Counted from the first letter of the stretch, positions 19,129-28,779 are shown. The stretch: 32,798 nucleotides of DNA from Bacteriovoracaceae bacterium (GCA_947461145.1 CANHJD010000013.1:1-32798), one strand, 5' to 3'. Notes: generated from the sequence alone by a model not told the origin. Translations and numbers: made by a program.

Positions 19129-19923
19129 ATGAACAAGATCTCAATTTTAGGCTCAGGTACGAGTACGGGTGTTCCTATTCTAGGTTGTAAGTGTCGAATT
19201 TGCCAATCAAACGATCCAAGAAATAAGCGCTTGCGAGCTTCTGTATTAATAGAAACAAAAAATTCTAAATCAATTCTTGTTGATACATCCCCAGACCTAA
19301 GAGCTCAACTACTCAATAAAAATATATCATCGTTAGATGGTGTCATTATCACCCACGATCATGCGGATCACACTCACGGAATTGATGATTTACGGCCCTT
19401 TAGCTTTCAAACACAAACTCCTTTACCTATTTTTACAGACAGTGAGACCAGCTTATCACTCACAACAAAGTTCCCTTATATATTCCAAAGAAATAAACCA
19501 ATCATAGGTGGTGGAATTCCACTTTTGGATCTTTATCCAATTAATGAAGGGCCTCAACAAATTCTGGATGAGACTTTTCATTTTTATTTCCTTCCCCATG
19601 GGCATGGAAAATCGTTATGTTTTTTTCACGAAAAATTTGGCTACATTGTAGATTGTCGAGAAATTCTGCCACAAGTCTTAAAGTCGTTTAGAGAGGCAAA
19701 ACTCGATTTGCTTGTGATTGATTGTCTGCGCTATCAACCGCATCAAACTCACCTACATTTAGATTTAACTCTCAAATATATTGAGGAAATCAAGCCAAAG
19801 AAAGCAATTTTGACCCATATGGGTCATGAGATAGAATATTCCGACATTATTAATCAATTAAGCACGCTTGGATATAACTCCATTTTTCCAGCGATTGATG
19901 GACAGACCTTCCTCTATTCTTAA
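19129..19923 (+). CDS. MBL-fold metallohydrolase (PhnP-like)
   Basis: ILGSGTSTGVPILGCKCRIC; THDHADHTHGIDDLRPF; ILTHMGHE. Confidence 0.9.
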   Translation: MNKISILGSGTSTGVPILGCKCRICQSNDPRNKRLRASVLIETKNSKSILVDTSPDLRAQLLNKNISSLDGVIITHDHADHTHGIDDLRPFSFQTQTPLPIFTDSETSLSLTTKFPYIFQRNKPIIGGGIPLLDLYPINEGPQQILDETFHFYFLPHGHGKSLCFFHEKFGYIVDCREILPQVLKSFREAKLDLLVIDCLRYQPHQTHLHLDLTLKYIEEIKPKKAILTHMGHEIEYSDIINQLSTLGYNSIFPAIDGQTFLYS

Positions 19924-19992
19924 GGCCAAAATGCTAGTAAAATAGCTCAAATTAAATATCTCTCAAAAATTGCTTTATCAGGAGTTCGTAAA

Positions 19993-21111
19993 ATGAAGAT
20001 CGCTGTTCCTAAAGAAATTAAAAATAATGAAAATCGTGTAGGTCTCGTTCCGAGTGGAGCTCGCCAACTAGTTCAGGACGGGCATGAAGTTTTTGTTCAG
20101 CATAACGCTGGAATGGGTATTGGTATTTCTGATGAGGAATACATAAAGGCGGGGGCGAAAATTGTTCCTACTCTTGAAGAGGCCTATGCTATTGGTGAGA
20201 TGATCATTAAAGTAAAAGAACCTCAGCCGAATGAAATTGCACTTCTGAAGCCCCATCATATTCTTTATACATACCTCCATTTAGCTGCAGACAAGCCACA
20301 AACTGAAGGACTTATGAAGTCAGGTTCAACTTGTATCGCCTATGAAACTATTCAACTTGAAGATAATTCTCTTCCTCTACTTGTTCCTATGTCTGAAGTT
20401 GCAGGTCGTATGTCTGTTCAAGTTGGTGCGACTTACCTTCAACTTGATAAGGGTGGAAAAGGTATTCTTTTAGGTGGAGTACCAGGTGTTAGACGGGCAA
20501 AAGTCACTATCATTGGTTGTGGAATTGCTGGTACAAATGCTGCAAAAATGGCCATTGGAATGGGTGCTGATGTAACGCTTGTTGACCTTTCAACTAAAAG
20601 GCTCGCAGAGCTAGACGACCTTTTTGAAAATAAAGTTTCTACCGTTTTCTCAAATTCACAAAATATTGAAGATGCAGTCATTCATTCTGATCTAGTTATC
20701 GGTGCAGTTCTTGTTCCTGGAGCTAAGGCCCCAAAACTTGTGACTCGAGATATGATTTCTAGAATGCAAAAAGGGTCTGTAGTAGTTGATATTGCTGTTG
20801 ACCAAGGCGGGTGTATTGAGACATGTAAGCCAACAACACATGAAAACCCAACCTTCGTAGTTGATGGTGTTGTCCATTATTGTGTGGCCAATATGCCAGG
20901 CGCCGTAGCAAGAACGTCTACTTTTGCACTTACAAATGTAACTCTTAAATATGCAAGAATGATTGCTCAACATGGGATCGATAAGGCCATAATGAAAGAT
21001 AAACCACTACGTTTGGGAGTAAATATCTACAAGGGCAAGCTTGTCTACGAGCAAGTAGCAAAGGATCTTGAACTCCCATTCACTCCCCTTCAGTTAGATA
21101 AATACCTTTAA
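19993..21111 (+). CDS. ald: alanine dehydrogenase
   Basis: MKIAVPKEIKNNENRVGLVPSGARQLVQDGHEVFVQHNAG; IIGCGIAGTNAAKMAIGMGADVTLVD; VVDIAVDQGGCIET. Confidence 0.97.
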   Translation: MKIAVPKEIKNNENRVGLVPSGARQLVQDGHEVFVQHNAGMGIGISDEEYIKAGAKIVPTLEEAYAIGEMIIKVKEPQPNEIALLKPHHILYTYLHLAADKPQTEGLMKSGSTCIAYETIQLEDNSLPLLVPMSEVAGRMSVQVGATYLQLDKGGKGILLGGVPGVRRAKVTIIGCGIAGTNAAKMAIGMGADVTLVDLSTKRLAELDDLFENKVSTVFSNSQNIEDAVIHSDLVIGAVLVPGAKAPKLVTRDMISRMQKGSVVVDIAVDQGGCIETCKPTTHENPTFVVDGVVHYCVANMPGAVARTSTFALTNVTLKYARMIAQHGIDKAIMKDKPLRLGVNIYKGKLVYEQVAKDLELPFTPLQLDKYL

Positions 21112-21132
21112 AACGACCTCAATTACTCAGTG

Positions 21133-21162
21133 AATGCCCGTCTTATGACGGGCATTTTTTTA
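21133..21162 (+). terminator. rho-independent terminator after ald
   Basis: Perfect 10-bp stem AATGCCCGTC-TTAT-GACGGGCATT followed by T-tract. Confidence 0.93.
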
Positions 21163-21221
21163 CCTTTTTCTGATATTCACTTCCTCGTTGCAGCTACTTT
21201 TCGCCGTGCTATAATTGATGC

Positions 21222-21683
21222 ATGGACAAGCTTCAAAATATTTTAGTTCTGGCAAATTTGGTTATTGCCCTACTAGGTGCAGGAGTTGTCTATTATTCAC
21301 ATAATATGATCAAGCCTGCTCCAACTGATCAAGCTGCAGAAGCAGAAAATCTCAAGAATTCAGCATTAGAACAAACTCGAGTGAAGCCCATCCCTATTAA
21401 GAAGTTTGCAGTGAATCTTCACTCAAAAAGTTCTAAGCTCCGCTATCTCGATATTGAAATGAACATTTTGCCTTTCAATAATGAACAGGCAGAAATAATC
21501 AAAGCCAATGAGTACATTTTTAAGGACGTTGTTATAGAAATTGCCTCTCAAAATGGGCCAGAGGATCTTGAAACATTATCTGGGAAAATTTTATTGGAAA
21601 ATAAAATAAAAAAACAGGTTAACGCCAAATTGGGTCAACCTGTTATCAAGCAAATTTACTTTTCTGGATTTGTTGTTCAGTAA
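21222..21683 (+). CDS. FliL-like protein (single TM + FliL-type periplasmic domain)
   Basis: N-terminal TM; RYLDIEMNILPFNNEQAEIIKANEYIFKDVVIEIAS...QPVIKQIYFSGFVVQ matches the FliL C-terminal pattern. Confidence 0.65.
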   Translation: MDKLQNILVLANLVIALLGAGVVYYSHNMIKPAPTDQAAEAENLKNSALEQTRVKPIPIKKFAVNLHSKSSKLRYLDIEMNILPFNNEQAEIIKANEYIFKDVVIEIASQNGPEDLETLSGKILLENKIKKQVNAKLGQPVIKQIYFSGFVVQ

Positions 21684-21685
21684 GA

Positions 21686-21859
21686 TTACTGAATATTTTT
21701 TACTTCTTCATGATCAAGAGGAACAGCATTCTTAGTCTCATCAGAAAGAGAATCTAAATACTTTTTCACTTCTTCCTTAGAGATTTTACCTTCCGCAAGT
21801 AAACGGTCACGAAGGCGAGCATCCATAAGTTTTTCTTCAAGGGCCAATCTAAGTTTCAT
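21686..21859 (-). CDS. small charged protein, 57 aa, unknown
   Basis: Not in the supplied ORF track; ATG at 21857-21859: MKLRLALEEKLMDARLRDRLLAEGKISKEEVKKYLDSLSDETKNAVPLDHEEVKNIQ; preceded by a purine-rich stretch (gtgagga), codon usage similar to neighbours. Confidence 0.65.
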   Translation of the reverse strand: MKLRLALEEKLMDARLRDRLLAEGKISKEEVKKYLDSLSDETKNAVPLDHEEVKNIQ

Positions 21860-21924
21860 AAGTCCTCACTTTTTAACGAGACTCTTTGTACCACTTCAAG
21901 TTGCAAATAGGCAACAATTAACGC

Positions 21925-22644
21925 TCACTGCCAGAATTTTGGTGGTTTTTGATCCTCGTCCTTAACAACGTGGAGGTGACTTCTGCTCCGCTTCTTTTTT
22001 TCAAAGCTAGCATTTAGAACATTTTTTATCAGGGGCTGGGTCTGAAAGCGGATTATTAGATAGCTAATACCCATAGCAAGAAGATGGGCCCATGAAGCAG
22101 CTAAATTAGAAAAAAGCGCCATATAGGCCTCTATGCCCGCCAGAATCCAGCAAAATGTCCGCGATCGCATTGGAAAAATCATCATCATAGACATCTGGCG
22201 ATTAGGGTAAATAAGAGCGTAGGCAATAAGGATGGCGAAATTTATTCCGGTCAAGCCATGGATTGGTGTTGAATAGAAGACTGTTCCATAAAAAAAGAGA
22301 AAGTTCATTAAGGCAAAAATAAGACCTACGCCAACAATATTAATCAAAAGAAACCGAACATAGACTCTGGTTCCCCAAAGGGACTCAAGCTCTGAACCTA
22401 TAAACCAAAGCAATAAAGAGTTAAAAAGAACACCCATTATTTTTACTTCGACAAATGGATAAGTGAGAAGCTGAAAAATCAATCCACTCATTAAGCCCGA
22501 ACTAGATAATCCTAGGATAGACAGTAAATTAAAAGCTCCAACTGCTTCGAGAATTGAATTCAAAAGAAAACAAACTCCTGTTGCGATCAAAATAATTTTA
22601 TTTGTCTTAGAAAGTGGAGGTGCTGAAAATTGGTATTGATTCAT
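21925..22644 (-). CDS. rhomboid-family membrane protein with altered catalytic motif
   Basis: Six TM pattern; GLTGINFAILIAYALIYPNRQ at the GxSG position and SWAHLLAMGISYLI at the His helix; start chosen at ATG 22644 (MNQYQFS). Confidence 0.75.
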   Translation of the reverse strand: MNQYQFSAPPLSKTNKIILIATGVCFLLNSILEAVGAFNLLSILGLSSSGLMSGLIFQLLTYPFVEVKIMGVLFNSLLLWFIGSELESLWGTRVYVRFLLINIVGVGLIFALMNFLFFYGTVFYSTPIHGLTGINFAILIAYALIYPNRQMSMMMIFPMRSRTFCWILAGIEAYMALFSNLAASWAHLLAMGISYLIIRFQTQPLIKNVLNASFEKKKRSRSHLHVVKDEDQKPPKFWQ

Positions 22645-22646
22645 AA

Positions 22647-23069
22647 TTATGGTCTCTGTGAAATCTCGATTAGGACGCCCCCAGTGGACTTTGGATGAAT
22701 GAAATTCACCAAACAACCTCCAGCGCCGATTCTGGGTTCAGGATAAATAAACTTATAGCCCTTGGAGCTTAATTCTTTGGTCTTTTCTTTTACGTCTTTT
22801 ACTTTGAAGCACAGGTGATGAATGCCTTCACCTTTCATTTCAATAAACTTATGAATCGCCGATTCCTGCGAAGTTGGTTCGAGTAATTCAATGTGAGCAT
22901 TTTGATCAATTTGAGCAAATGAGGTCAATACTTTTTGCTCTTCAACTTCTTCAATTTTTTTATCAAAAGTTAACCCAAGATCCTCATAGATTTTTTGAGC
23001 GCTGCTTATACTTTTAACGGCAATCGCGATGTGATCGAGAATGCAGTCTTGGCCAATGGGTAAAGACAT
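22647..23069 (-). CDS. mce: methylmalonyl-CoA epimerase (VOC family)
   Basis: LDHIAIAVKSISSAQKIYEDLGL; HIELLEPT; GEGIHHLCFKVKDV; LVNFIHPKSTGGVLIEI. Confidence 0.92.
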   Translation of the reverse strand: MSLPIGQDCILDHIAIAVKSISSAQKIYEDLGLTFDKKIEEVEEQKVLTSFAQIDQNAHIELLEPTSQESAIHKFIEMKGEGIHHLCFKVKDVKEKTKELSSKGYKFIYPEPRIGAGGCLVNFIHPKSTGGVLIEISQRP

Positions 23070-23125
23070 AATTTCTGACTCCTAGAGACATTATTATGCA
23101 CTAGCTTTTGTAACGGGGGCAATGA

Positions 23126-25270
23126 TTAAAAACTTGGTGCCGGCACAGCTCCATCGCAAGCTCCTGGAGCATCAGGATCGAAACTCGGTACAGGAGATTG
23201 ATACGGCATGGTGCATCTGCCTTCTTTACACTCTCCGTATTCATTGGTGGTGTAACATTGTTGACGACAGGTTACATTCCCAAGGGCGTCTGTTCCCGTC
23301 TGAACAACAAGACATGTCACAATCGGTACTTTTTGACACCACTCTCTAGCAATACAGAATTCTCCGATAGGTTTACTACATAGAACATTTGGACTCAGGA
23401 GGGTGTTGTGAGGAGAACATTGGCCAGTAGTGTTGTTGCAGCAGAGACTAGAGCACTCCATGTCTGTTGAGCAACCTTCACCAATTTTTCTGTTACCTTG
23501 AATATTAGATGAATCAAAACACTGAGAAACAAGCTTCTCGTCCCAACAACGATTATTAAAACAGCATTCATTTCCACCACAAGATGCATTTGAAGAACAA
23601 GTTTTAAAATTCGTGAAAAGGACATCGTTACCAGAATCTGAATAATGCTGAATTGGTCTCACGAGCTGAAGTTTAACTTCTCTTGAAAGTGCCACAACAT
23701 ACTCGTTTCCATTTGAATCTTTGGCGAGAATTTCCATAGAGCCAGTGACATTACAAGATCCAATATGTTCAAGCTCTGCATTCTTACTATTTGCCCTAGC
23801 ATTTGAACCATCCATCCAAAGAGTTTTATCAGGAGCCGAAAGAGTTGTTGGTTGTCTCACATCATTCCAATTAGAAGAGCTCAAGTGAGAAACTCCAGCA
23901 GAGAGATTGAGTTTTGTTGCAAGAGGGAAAAGATAAGACTGGTAATGAACTTTCGCCACACTACATTTAGGGGTAATAGTTCCCTGATCACAGTAAAGGC
24001 TCGAGCATTCACGATCTGCCGAGCATGTGGAACCATTAACTTTTGGACTGGCACATGAATTGAGATTTGAATCGCAATATACGCTTACGCATTCAGAATC
24101 TTTTGAACAGCTTGCTCCATTTACTTTTGTGCCAGGGACTGTCGACCCATCAAATCCAGGAACGGCAAGTCTAGGACCATTGTAAGGAAGAGAAGACTTA
24201 AATAATCTTTTTTCTCCTACGAGATCTGCAAATTTAAACTGCCACTCAGCTTTATTCACCAGACGATAAGGACCGCGATAATAGTAATTAGACCCATTAA
24301 TCAGCTTTGCTGCCCAATCGGAGTAATTAGTAAGTGAGTTAAAATTAAGATCTATTGAGTCTGTCGTATTCGCCGGATAGGACAACTCACTAAAGATGAA
24401 GGGACCTAGTGGGTTGTCCACCAGAGGTTTCTTCAGTTGTTCAATCATCTTGTCTTGATAATAAGAACTACCGGCTAAGCTTTTCACTTGTGGCAAAGAA
24501 GGCATTATAGGTACAAGGATGTTAGACTGTGTACTTACGATTTCTTTTACTAATCCTTGATCTAAAACTTTTGCATAAGCATATAAACATTCTTCTGAAG
24601 ACTGAGCTCCATCACAAAGACCAACCCCTGTAAAAGTAGGGTCATCCTCTACTCTGAGCCCTCTGCAAAAAAGTCCCGTATCAAGATTCTCCTGAGTCGG
24701 AGAGGAATCATTAGTATATTCATTGTAATCAAATAAATCGTAAGGCAGGCGAACGTTTCTAAAAGGCTCAGAACGCATATCCATGACTAGGACATGAATA
24801 TTGGTTTGAGGGGTGATTCCTGGTGCCTGAGTGACGACTGCAGGAATTGTAATAGGCTCTCGGCCAACACCAAATTTAAATCTCACCTTAATGTGTCTAT
24901 CAGCAAGCGAAGCAATATTAATGCCCGCCAAATATAATTTACCTGCATAATTTTTGGGTAAGGTTAGTTTACGAACATAACTTCCACCACCTGCATAACC
25001 AGTTCCGGAAGAATAATTTGGATTAGTGGAAAGATTTGGTTCAATAAGATGTCGTATCTCTACTTTGGGAGGAATTGATGATGTACCACTTCCTGAGCCA
25101 GAAGTCGTTGCTCCAGCACCGGCTCCTGAACCAGAAGTACTTTCACCATCAGGAACAGAATTGAATTGCTGACGAGTTGAAGCGACATCTGATGGCAAGC
25201 ACCCAGAGATAGCAAATACCATTGCTATAATTATGCAAAAAGATTTCTTCCCTAAAGTCGAATAGACCAT
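23126..25270 (-). CDS. large lipoprotein with Cys-rich (Dickkopf-N-like) modules
   Basis: Lipobox AISGC; Gly/Ser linker; modules NGASCSKDSECVSVYCDSNLNSC, NGSTCSADRECSSLYCDQGTITPKC, GEGCSTDMECSSLCCNNTTGQC. Confidence 0.85.
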   Translation of the reverse strand: MVYSTLGKKSFCIIIAMVFAISGCLPSDVASTRQQFNSVPDGESTSGSGAGAGATTSGSGSGTSSIPPKVEIRHLIEPNLSTNPNYSSGTGYAGGGSYVRKLTLPKNYAGKLYLAGINIASLADRHIKVRFKFGVGREPITIPAVVTQAPGITPQTNIHVLVMDMRSEPFRNVRLPYDLFDYNEYTNDSSPTQENLDTGLFCRGLRVEDDPTFTGVGLCDGAQSSEECLYAYAKVLDQGLVKEIVSTQSNILVPIMPSLPQVKSLAGSSYYQDKMIEQLKKPLVDNPLGPFIFSELSYPANTTDSIDLNFNSLTNYSDWAAKLINGSNYYYRGPYRLVNKAEWQFKFADLVGEKRLFKSSLPYNGPRLAVPGFDGSTVPGTKVNGASCSKDSECVSVYCDSNLNSCASPKVNGSTCSADRECSSLYCDQGTITPKCSVAKVHYQSYLFPLATKLNLSAGVSHLSSSNWNDVRQPTTLSAPDKTLWMDGSNARANSKNAELEHIGSCNVTGSMEILAKDSNGNEYVVALSREVKLQLVRPIQHYSDSGNDVLFTNFKTCSSNASCGGNECCFNNRCWDEKLVSQCFDSSNIQGNRKIGEGCSTDMECSSLCCNNTTGQCSPHNTLLSPNVLCSKPIGEFCIAREWCQKVPIVTCLVVQTGTDALGNVTCRQQCYTTNEYGECKEGRCTMPYQSPVPSFDPDAPGACDGAVPAPSF

Positions 25271-25442
25271 AATCCTTGATCCTCTCTAGAATTATCGGAT
25301 CATTTTTATTAAAGACTTAAGCTTATTATGGTCTAAAAATTAGATTTCTAAGGACTTACCCCTTACTGCAATTGTTTTTTCAGTAGGTTAAGAAAGTCTG
25401 AGCTAATAGCTCTTTTATTCTGGTGGCCAATATTGCTGGCAA

Positions 25443-26279
25443 TTATTTTAAATTTTCATTTAAAAGCCATGCAAGGCGAACACCTGCCTTAAATAATCTT
25501 TGCTCAATAATTGGCATGAATTTGTAACTATATTCAAACGAAAGCTTAGGTGCTTCATCTGCCGGAGCCTCTTTCTTACAGTAGCTACGAGAAACTGCAG
25601 GGTCTTGAGTTGGAGAGACTTCTAGTGGATAAACGGTGGGAACTATTTCTTTTGATTCTCGGGCCCAGTCAATCACACTTCCCTGAGTAATCGCTTTTAA
25701 ATCTTTGGCAGACTTTCCTGCTGAAATGAAATTCGCAAGTTCAGTGTAACTGAGCTTTGTAAATTCAATCATCCCTTCATCCCATAGAGAATGTAAATTC
25801 ATCGGCCGTCCATGAAACATCACTTTGCAGAGATTCCCACCTTGATCAGATCCAGTGCCTACGTGAAGAGGCATATGTAAATCACCAATCAAATGCACAA
25901 GAAATCTGAGAGCAAAAATCTTCTGCTCTTTAGTTGCTTTTACATCTTTTAAAACAGTAAGTTGCTCATTAATAGATTTGAGAAGTAATCCTGATTCAGC
26001 ATTTTCATTTGATTCACTATGCTCGCTTGCTTCTTGAGGCCAGGTCGTATAATGCCAATGGAATGTGTGCTGATAGGTTTCAGGCTCCGACTTAATTTCA
26101 TCTGGCCAGGTTGCAGCGCGAGCAAGGCTTTCGCCCTTTAAAAGATCATATAGTTTTTTTTGAGTTTTGATTTCAAGATATTTTGTAGCAACTTCGCCAA
26201 CAGTTCTATGCCCAGTATTACCCCAGGCCAAAACGGAACTTGAAGTCACTAACATCAAAAGTGATAAAAAAAGTTTCAC
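25443..26279 (-). CDS. S1/P1-type nuclease (secreted)
   Basis: Signal peptide followed by WGNTGHRTVGEVA (mature N-terminal Trp typical of P1-type Zn site); HLIGDLHMPLHVG; GNLCKVMFHGRPMNLHSLWD. Confidence 0.92.
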   Translation of the reverse strand: MKLFLSLLMLVTSSSVLAWGNTGHRTVGEVATKYLEIKTQKKLYDLLKGESLARAATWPDEIKSEPETYQHTFHWHYTTWPQEASEHSESNENAESGLLLKSINEQLTVLKDVKATKEQKIFALRFLVHLIGDLHMPLHVGTGSDQGGNLCKVMFHGRPMNLHSLWDEGMIEFTKLSYTELANFISAGKSAKDLKAITQGSVIDWARESKEIVPTVYPLEVSPTQDPAVSRSYCKKEAPADEAPKLSFEYSYKFMPIIEQRLFKAGVRLAWLLNENLK

Positions 26280-26806
26280 GAATCAGTCTCCTCAAAAGTT
26301 CCAAGCTGCTTATTCTTTCTAAAATGAGGAACTGTAAAAAGTTTTCCATGAAAGGTTACATAATAACCAGGCTTCAGGATCCGAGCAGCAAAGATAGCCT
26401 CAATAACATTTTGGGCAGCATCAGAATCATCAAAGCCTAATGGCTTCATAGCTCCCGTGAAAACAACTGGCACACTAATCTCTTTAAAGTTTTCAGCACA
26501 AAACTTGGAGGTCAGATCCATTGTGTCTGTTCCGTGAAGAACAACGATTGGATTTCCAAAACGAGAGTAAGTTTTAATTGAATCTAGAATTGAGGCCCTG
26601 TCCTTATCATCCATATAAAGCGAATCTTTTGCCATGATTTGCTTTACTTGTATTTCTGTATAGGGAAGTCTCAATTTTTGTAAAATTTTGTTTTTAACAA
26701 TTGTATCTTTATTTTGAAGGGACCCCTCAAATTCATCATAGATTTTTTCTATCGTCCCACCTGTCGTGAGAATAAATAAAGGTAAAATTTCATTTGGCAT
26801 ATTCAA
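26276..26806 (-). CDS. single-domain (N-terminal-only) asparaginase-family protein
   Basis: 176 aa; TTGGTIEKIYDE and VVLHGTDTMDLT; ends after the N-terminal domain; 4-nt overlap with the nuclease gene. Confidence 0.85.
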   Translation of the reverse strand: MNMPNEILPLFILTTGGTIEKIYDEFEGSLQNKDTIVKNKILQKLRLPYTEIQVKQIMAKDSLYMDDKDRASILDSIKTYSRFGNPIVVLHGTDTMDLTSKFCAENFKEISVPVVFTGAMKPLGFDDSDAAQNVIEAIFAARILKPGYYVTFHGKLFTVPHFRKNKQLGTFEETDS

Positions 26807-26901
26807 TGACCCTTGACGCTTTTATATTCGTTACCATATTACTATTTGATTATTACGCGAAAAACCAGATGACGCAACGAAACTAGTTAGGGAGGCTTCC
26901 T

Positions 26902-28779
26902 ATGAATACACGTAAAGGTTCGATTTCAGTAAAAACTAATGACATTTTTCCTATTATAAAAAAATGGCTTTACTCGGAGCACGATATTTTCATCCGAGAG
27001 CTCGTTTCTAACGCCTGTGACGCCATCACAAAAAGGGCTACTATCGCCCGTTCCCAAGGATATGAAATTCCAGAAGGGAAAGTTAAAGTCGAAGTGGATA
27101 AGGCGAATAAAACCATCATTATTTCAGATAACGGAATCGGGATGACGGACTCTGAAGTTGAAAAGTATATTGCCCAGCTTGCCTTCTCAGGTGCCGAAGA
27201 ATTCGTGCAAAAAATGAAAGACATGGGCAACACGACAGCAAAAGATGAAATCATTGGAAAATTTGGCCTTGGTTTTTACTCTGCTTTCATGGTTGCTGAA
27301 AAAGTGGAAGTTGAATCTCTTTCAATGACTCCAGGGTCTGTTGCCACAAAATGGACTTGCCTAGGGGACACTGATTATGAATTCAGTGATTCAACGAAGT
27401 CTGAAACTGGTACGACGATTAAACTTTACATCAGTGCAGACTCAGAGGATTTTCTTGACACTTGGAAACTCAAAGAAACACTAACTCATTACTGTGATTT
27501 CATGCCATATCCAGTTGGTGTGCTAGACCTTTCTCAAGCCGATGCGAGCGAGGAGATTATTAATGAAACCACTCCTCTTTGGAAGAAAGACCCTACAGTC
27601 TTAACTGATGAAGACTATAAAGAATTTTACCGCAAAAAATTCCCAATGGATCAAGAACCATTATTCTGGTTGCATTTAAATGTAGACCACCCCTTTACTC
27701 TTCAAGGTGTTCTCTTTTTTCCAAAATTAAACGCAAATAAACCTGTTCAAGAAAACGGAATTAAACTCTACTGCAAACAAGTCTTTGTTTCTGACAGTGT
27801 CAAAAATGTCGTGCCAGATTTCTTGGGACTTCTTAAAGGAGCCATTGACTCTACAGACATCCCATTAAATGTTTCTCGCTCTGCTCTTCAGGGAGATCCA
27901 AACATCAAAAAAATCTCCAACTACATTATTAAGAAAGTTGCTGAATCATTAAAAAAACTATTTAACACAGATCGTGAGCGCTATGAGAAGGCGTGGGAAG
28001 ATATTGGTCTATTTGTTAAATATGGTTGTATGCAAGATACAAAGTTCGATGAAATAATGAGGAAATATGTCCTCTTCAAAAATTCTGATTCGAAACTTGT
28101 GACTCTTGAGGAGTATCAGGCTTCAATACCAGAAACTTACAAAGAGAAGCTCAAAGAAAAATACGTTTACTTCGAAAAAAACCAAAGTGATGAGTCTTTG
28201 CGCAAGCAACTTCTCTCTGAAGGTATTCATGTGATTGAGACTGATCAATATATTGATCCGCACTTCATGCAACATGCAGAAATGAGTAAACAAGGTGAGC
28301 AAAGTTTCAAATTTTCAGCAATTGATTCCGAAATTGAAAATATTTTGGAAACGATGACAACTACAGCTGATGACATTAAGGTCAAAGATTTTTTCAAACA
28401 TGTCTTAGTTGGAGAAAATAAAGACTTAGAAGCAAAACTTGACGTAGATGTAAAAAACCTTAAAAATGCCTCATCCAGTGCCTACTTTAAAGTTGATGAG
28501 AATATGAAGCGTTTTCAGCAAATGACTAAATCAATGGGCAATTCGGCTTTCTCCATGCCAATAAAAAAGACTCTGGTTGTAAATCCTTCTAATACGCTAA
28601 TTAAGAATGCATTAAAGATATGGGAAAAAGGGGAAAAGAAAGAATTGGCCGAAAAAATTTGTCATCATGTTCAAGACTTAGCTTCACTTTCCTCAGAAGG
28701 ACTTTCTTCAGAAGACAAAGAGAAGTTTGTTACCCGAAGTCAGGCCCTTGTTCAGGAGCTCTCTCAATACATCGTTTAA
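26902..28779 (+). CDS. htpG: molecular chaperone HtpG (Hsp90)
   Basis: IFIRELVSNACDAITK; ISDNGIGMT; IGKFGLGFYSAFMVA; VDHPFTLQGVLFFPK; GLLKGAIDSTDIPLNVSRSALQGD. Confidence 0.97.
   Translation: MNTRKGSISVKTNDIFPIIKKWLYSEHDIFIRELVSNACDAITKRATIARSQGYEIPEGKVKVEVDKANKTIIISDNGIGMTDSEVEKYIAQLAFSGAEEFVQKMKDMGNTTAKDEIIGKFGLGFYSAFMVAEKVEVESLSMTPGSVATKWTCLGDTDYEFSDSTKSETGTTIKLYISADSEDFLDTWKLKETLTHYCDFMPYPVGVLDLSQADASEEIINETTPLWKKDPTVLTDEDYKEFYRKKFPMDQEPLFWLHLNVDHPFTLQGVLFFPKLNANKPVQENGIKLYCKQVFVSDSVKNVVPDFLGLLKGAIDSTDIPLNVSRSALQGDPNIKKISNYIIKKVAESLKKLFNTDRERYEKAWEDIGLFVKYGCMQDTKFDEIMRKYVLFKNSDSKLVTLEEYQASIPETYKEKLKEKYVYFEKNQSDESLRKQLLSEGIHVIETDQYIDPHFMQHAEMSKQGEQSFKFSAIDSEIENILETMTTTADDIKVKDFFKHVLVGENKDLEAKLDVDVKNLKNASSSAYFKVDENMKRFQQMTKSMGNSAFSMPIKKTLVVNPSNTLIKNALKIWEKGEKKELAEKICHHVQDLASLSSEGLSSEDKEKFVTRSQALVQELSQYIV

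Noticed and set aside
20439-20973. Minus-strand ORFs inside ald
   Set aside because: Fully antisense to a strongly supported alanine dehydrogenase gene.
23122-24058. Plus-strand Cys/Ser-rich ORFs opposite the lipoprotein
   Set aside because: Antisense shadows of the Cys-rich lipoprotein; no start context or family signal.
25398-25420. GAGCTAATAGCTC hairpin between lipoprotein and nuclease genes
   Set aside because: Only a 5-bp stem and the T-tract lies on the strand opposite to the flanking genes.
26813-26841. Heat-shock type promoter before htpG
   Set aside because: TTGACG with a weak CATATT-like -10 could be a sigma70-type promoter, but there is no sigma32-like CCCCAT element; too weak to report.
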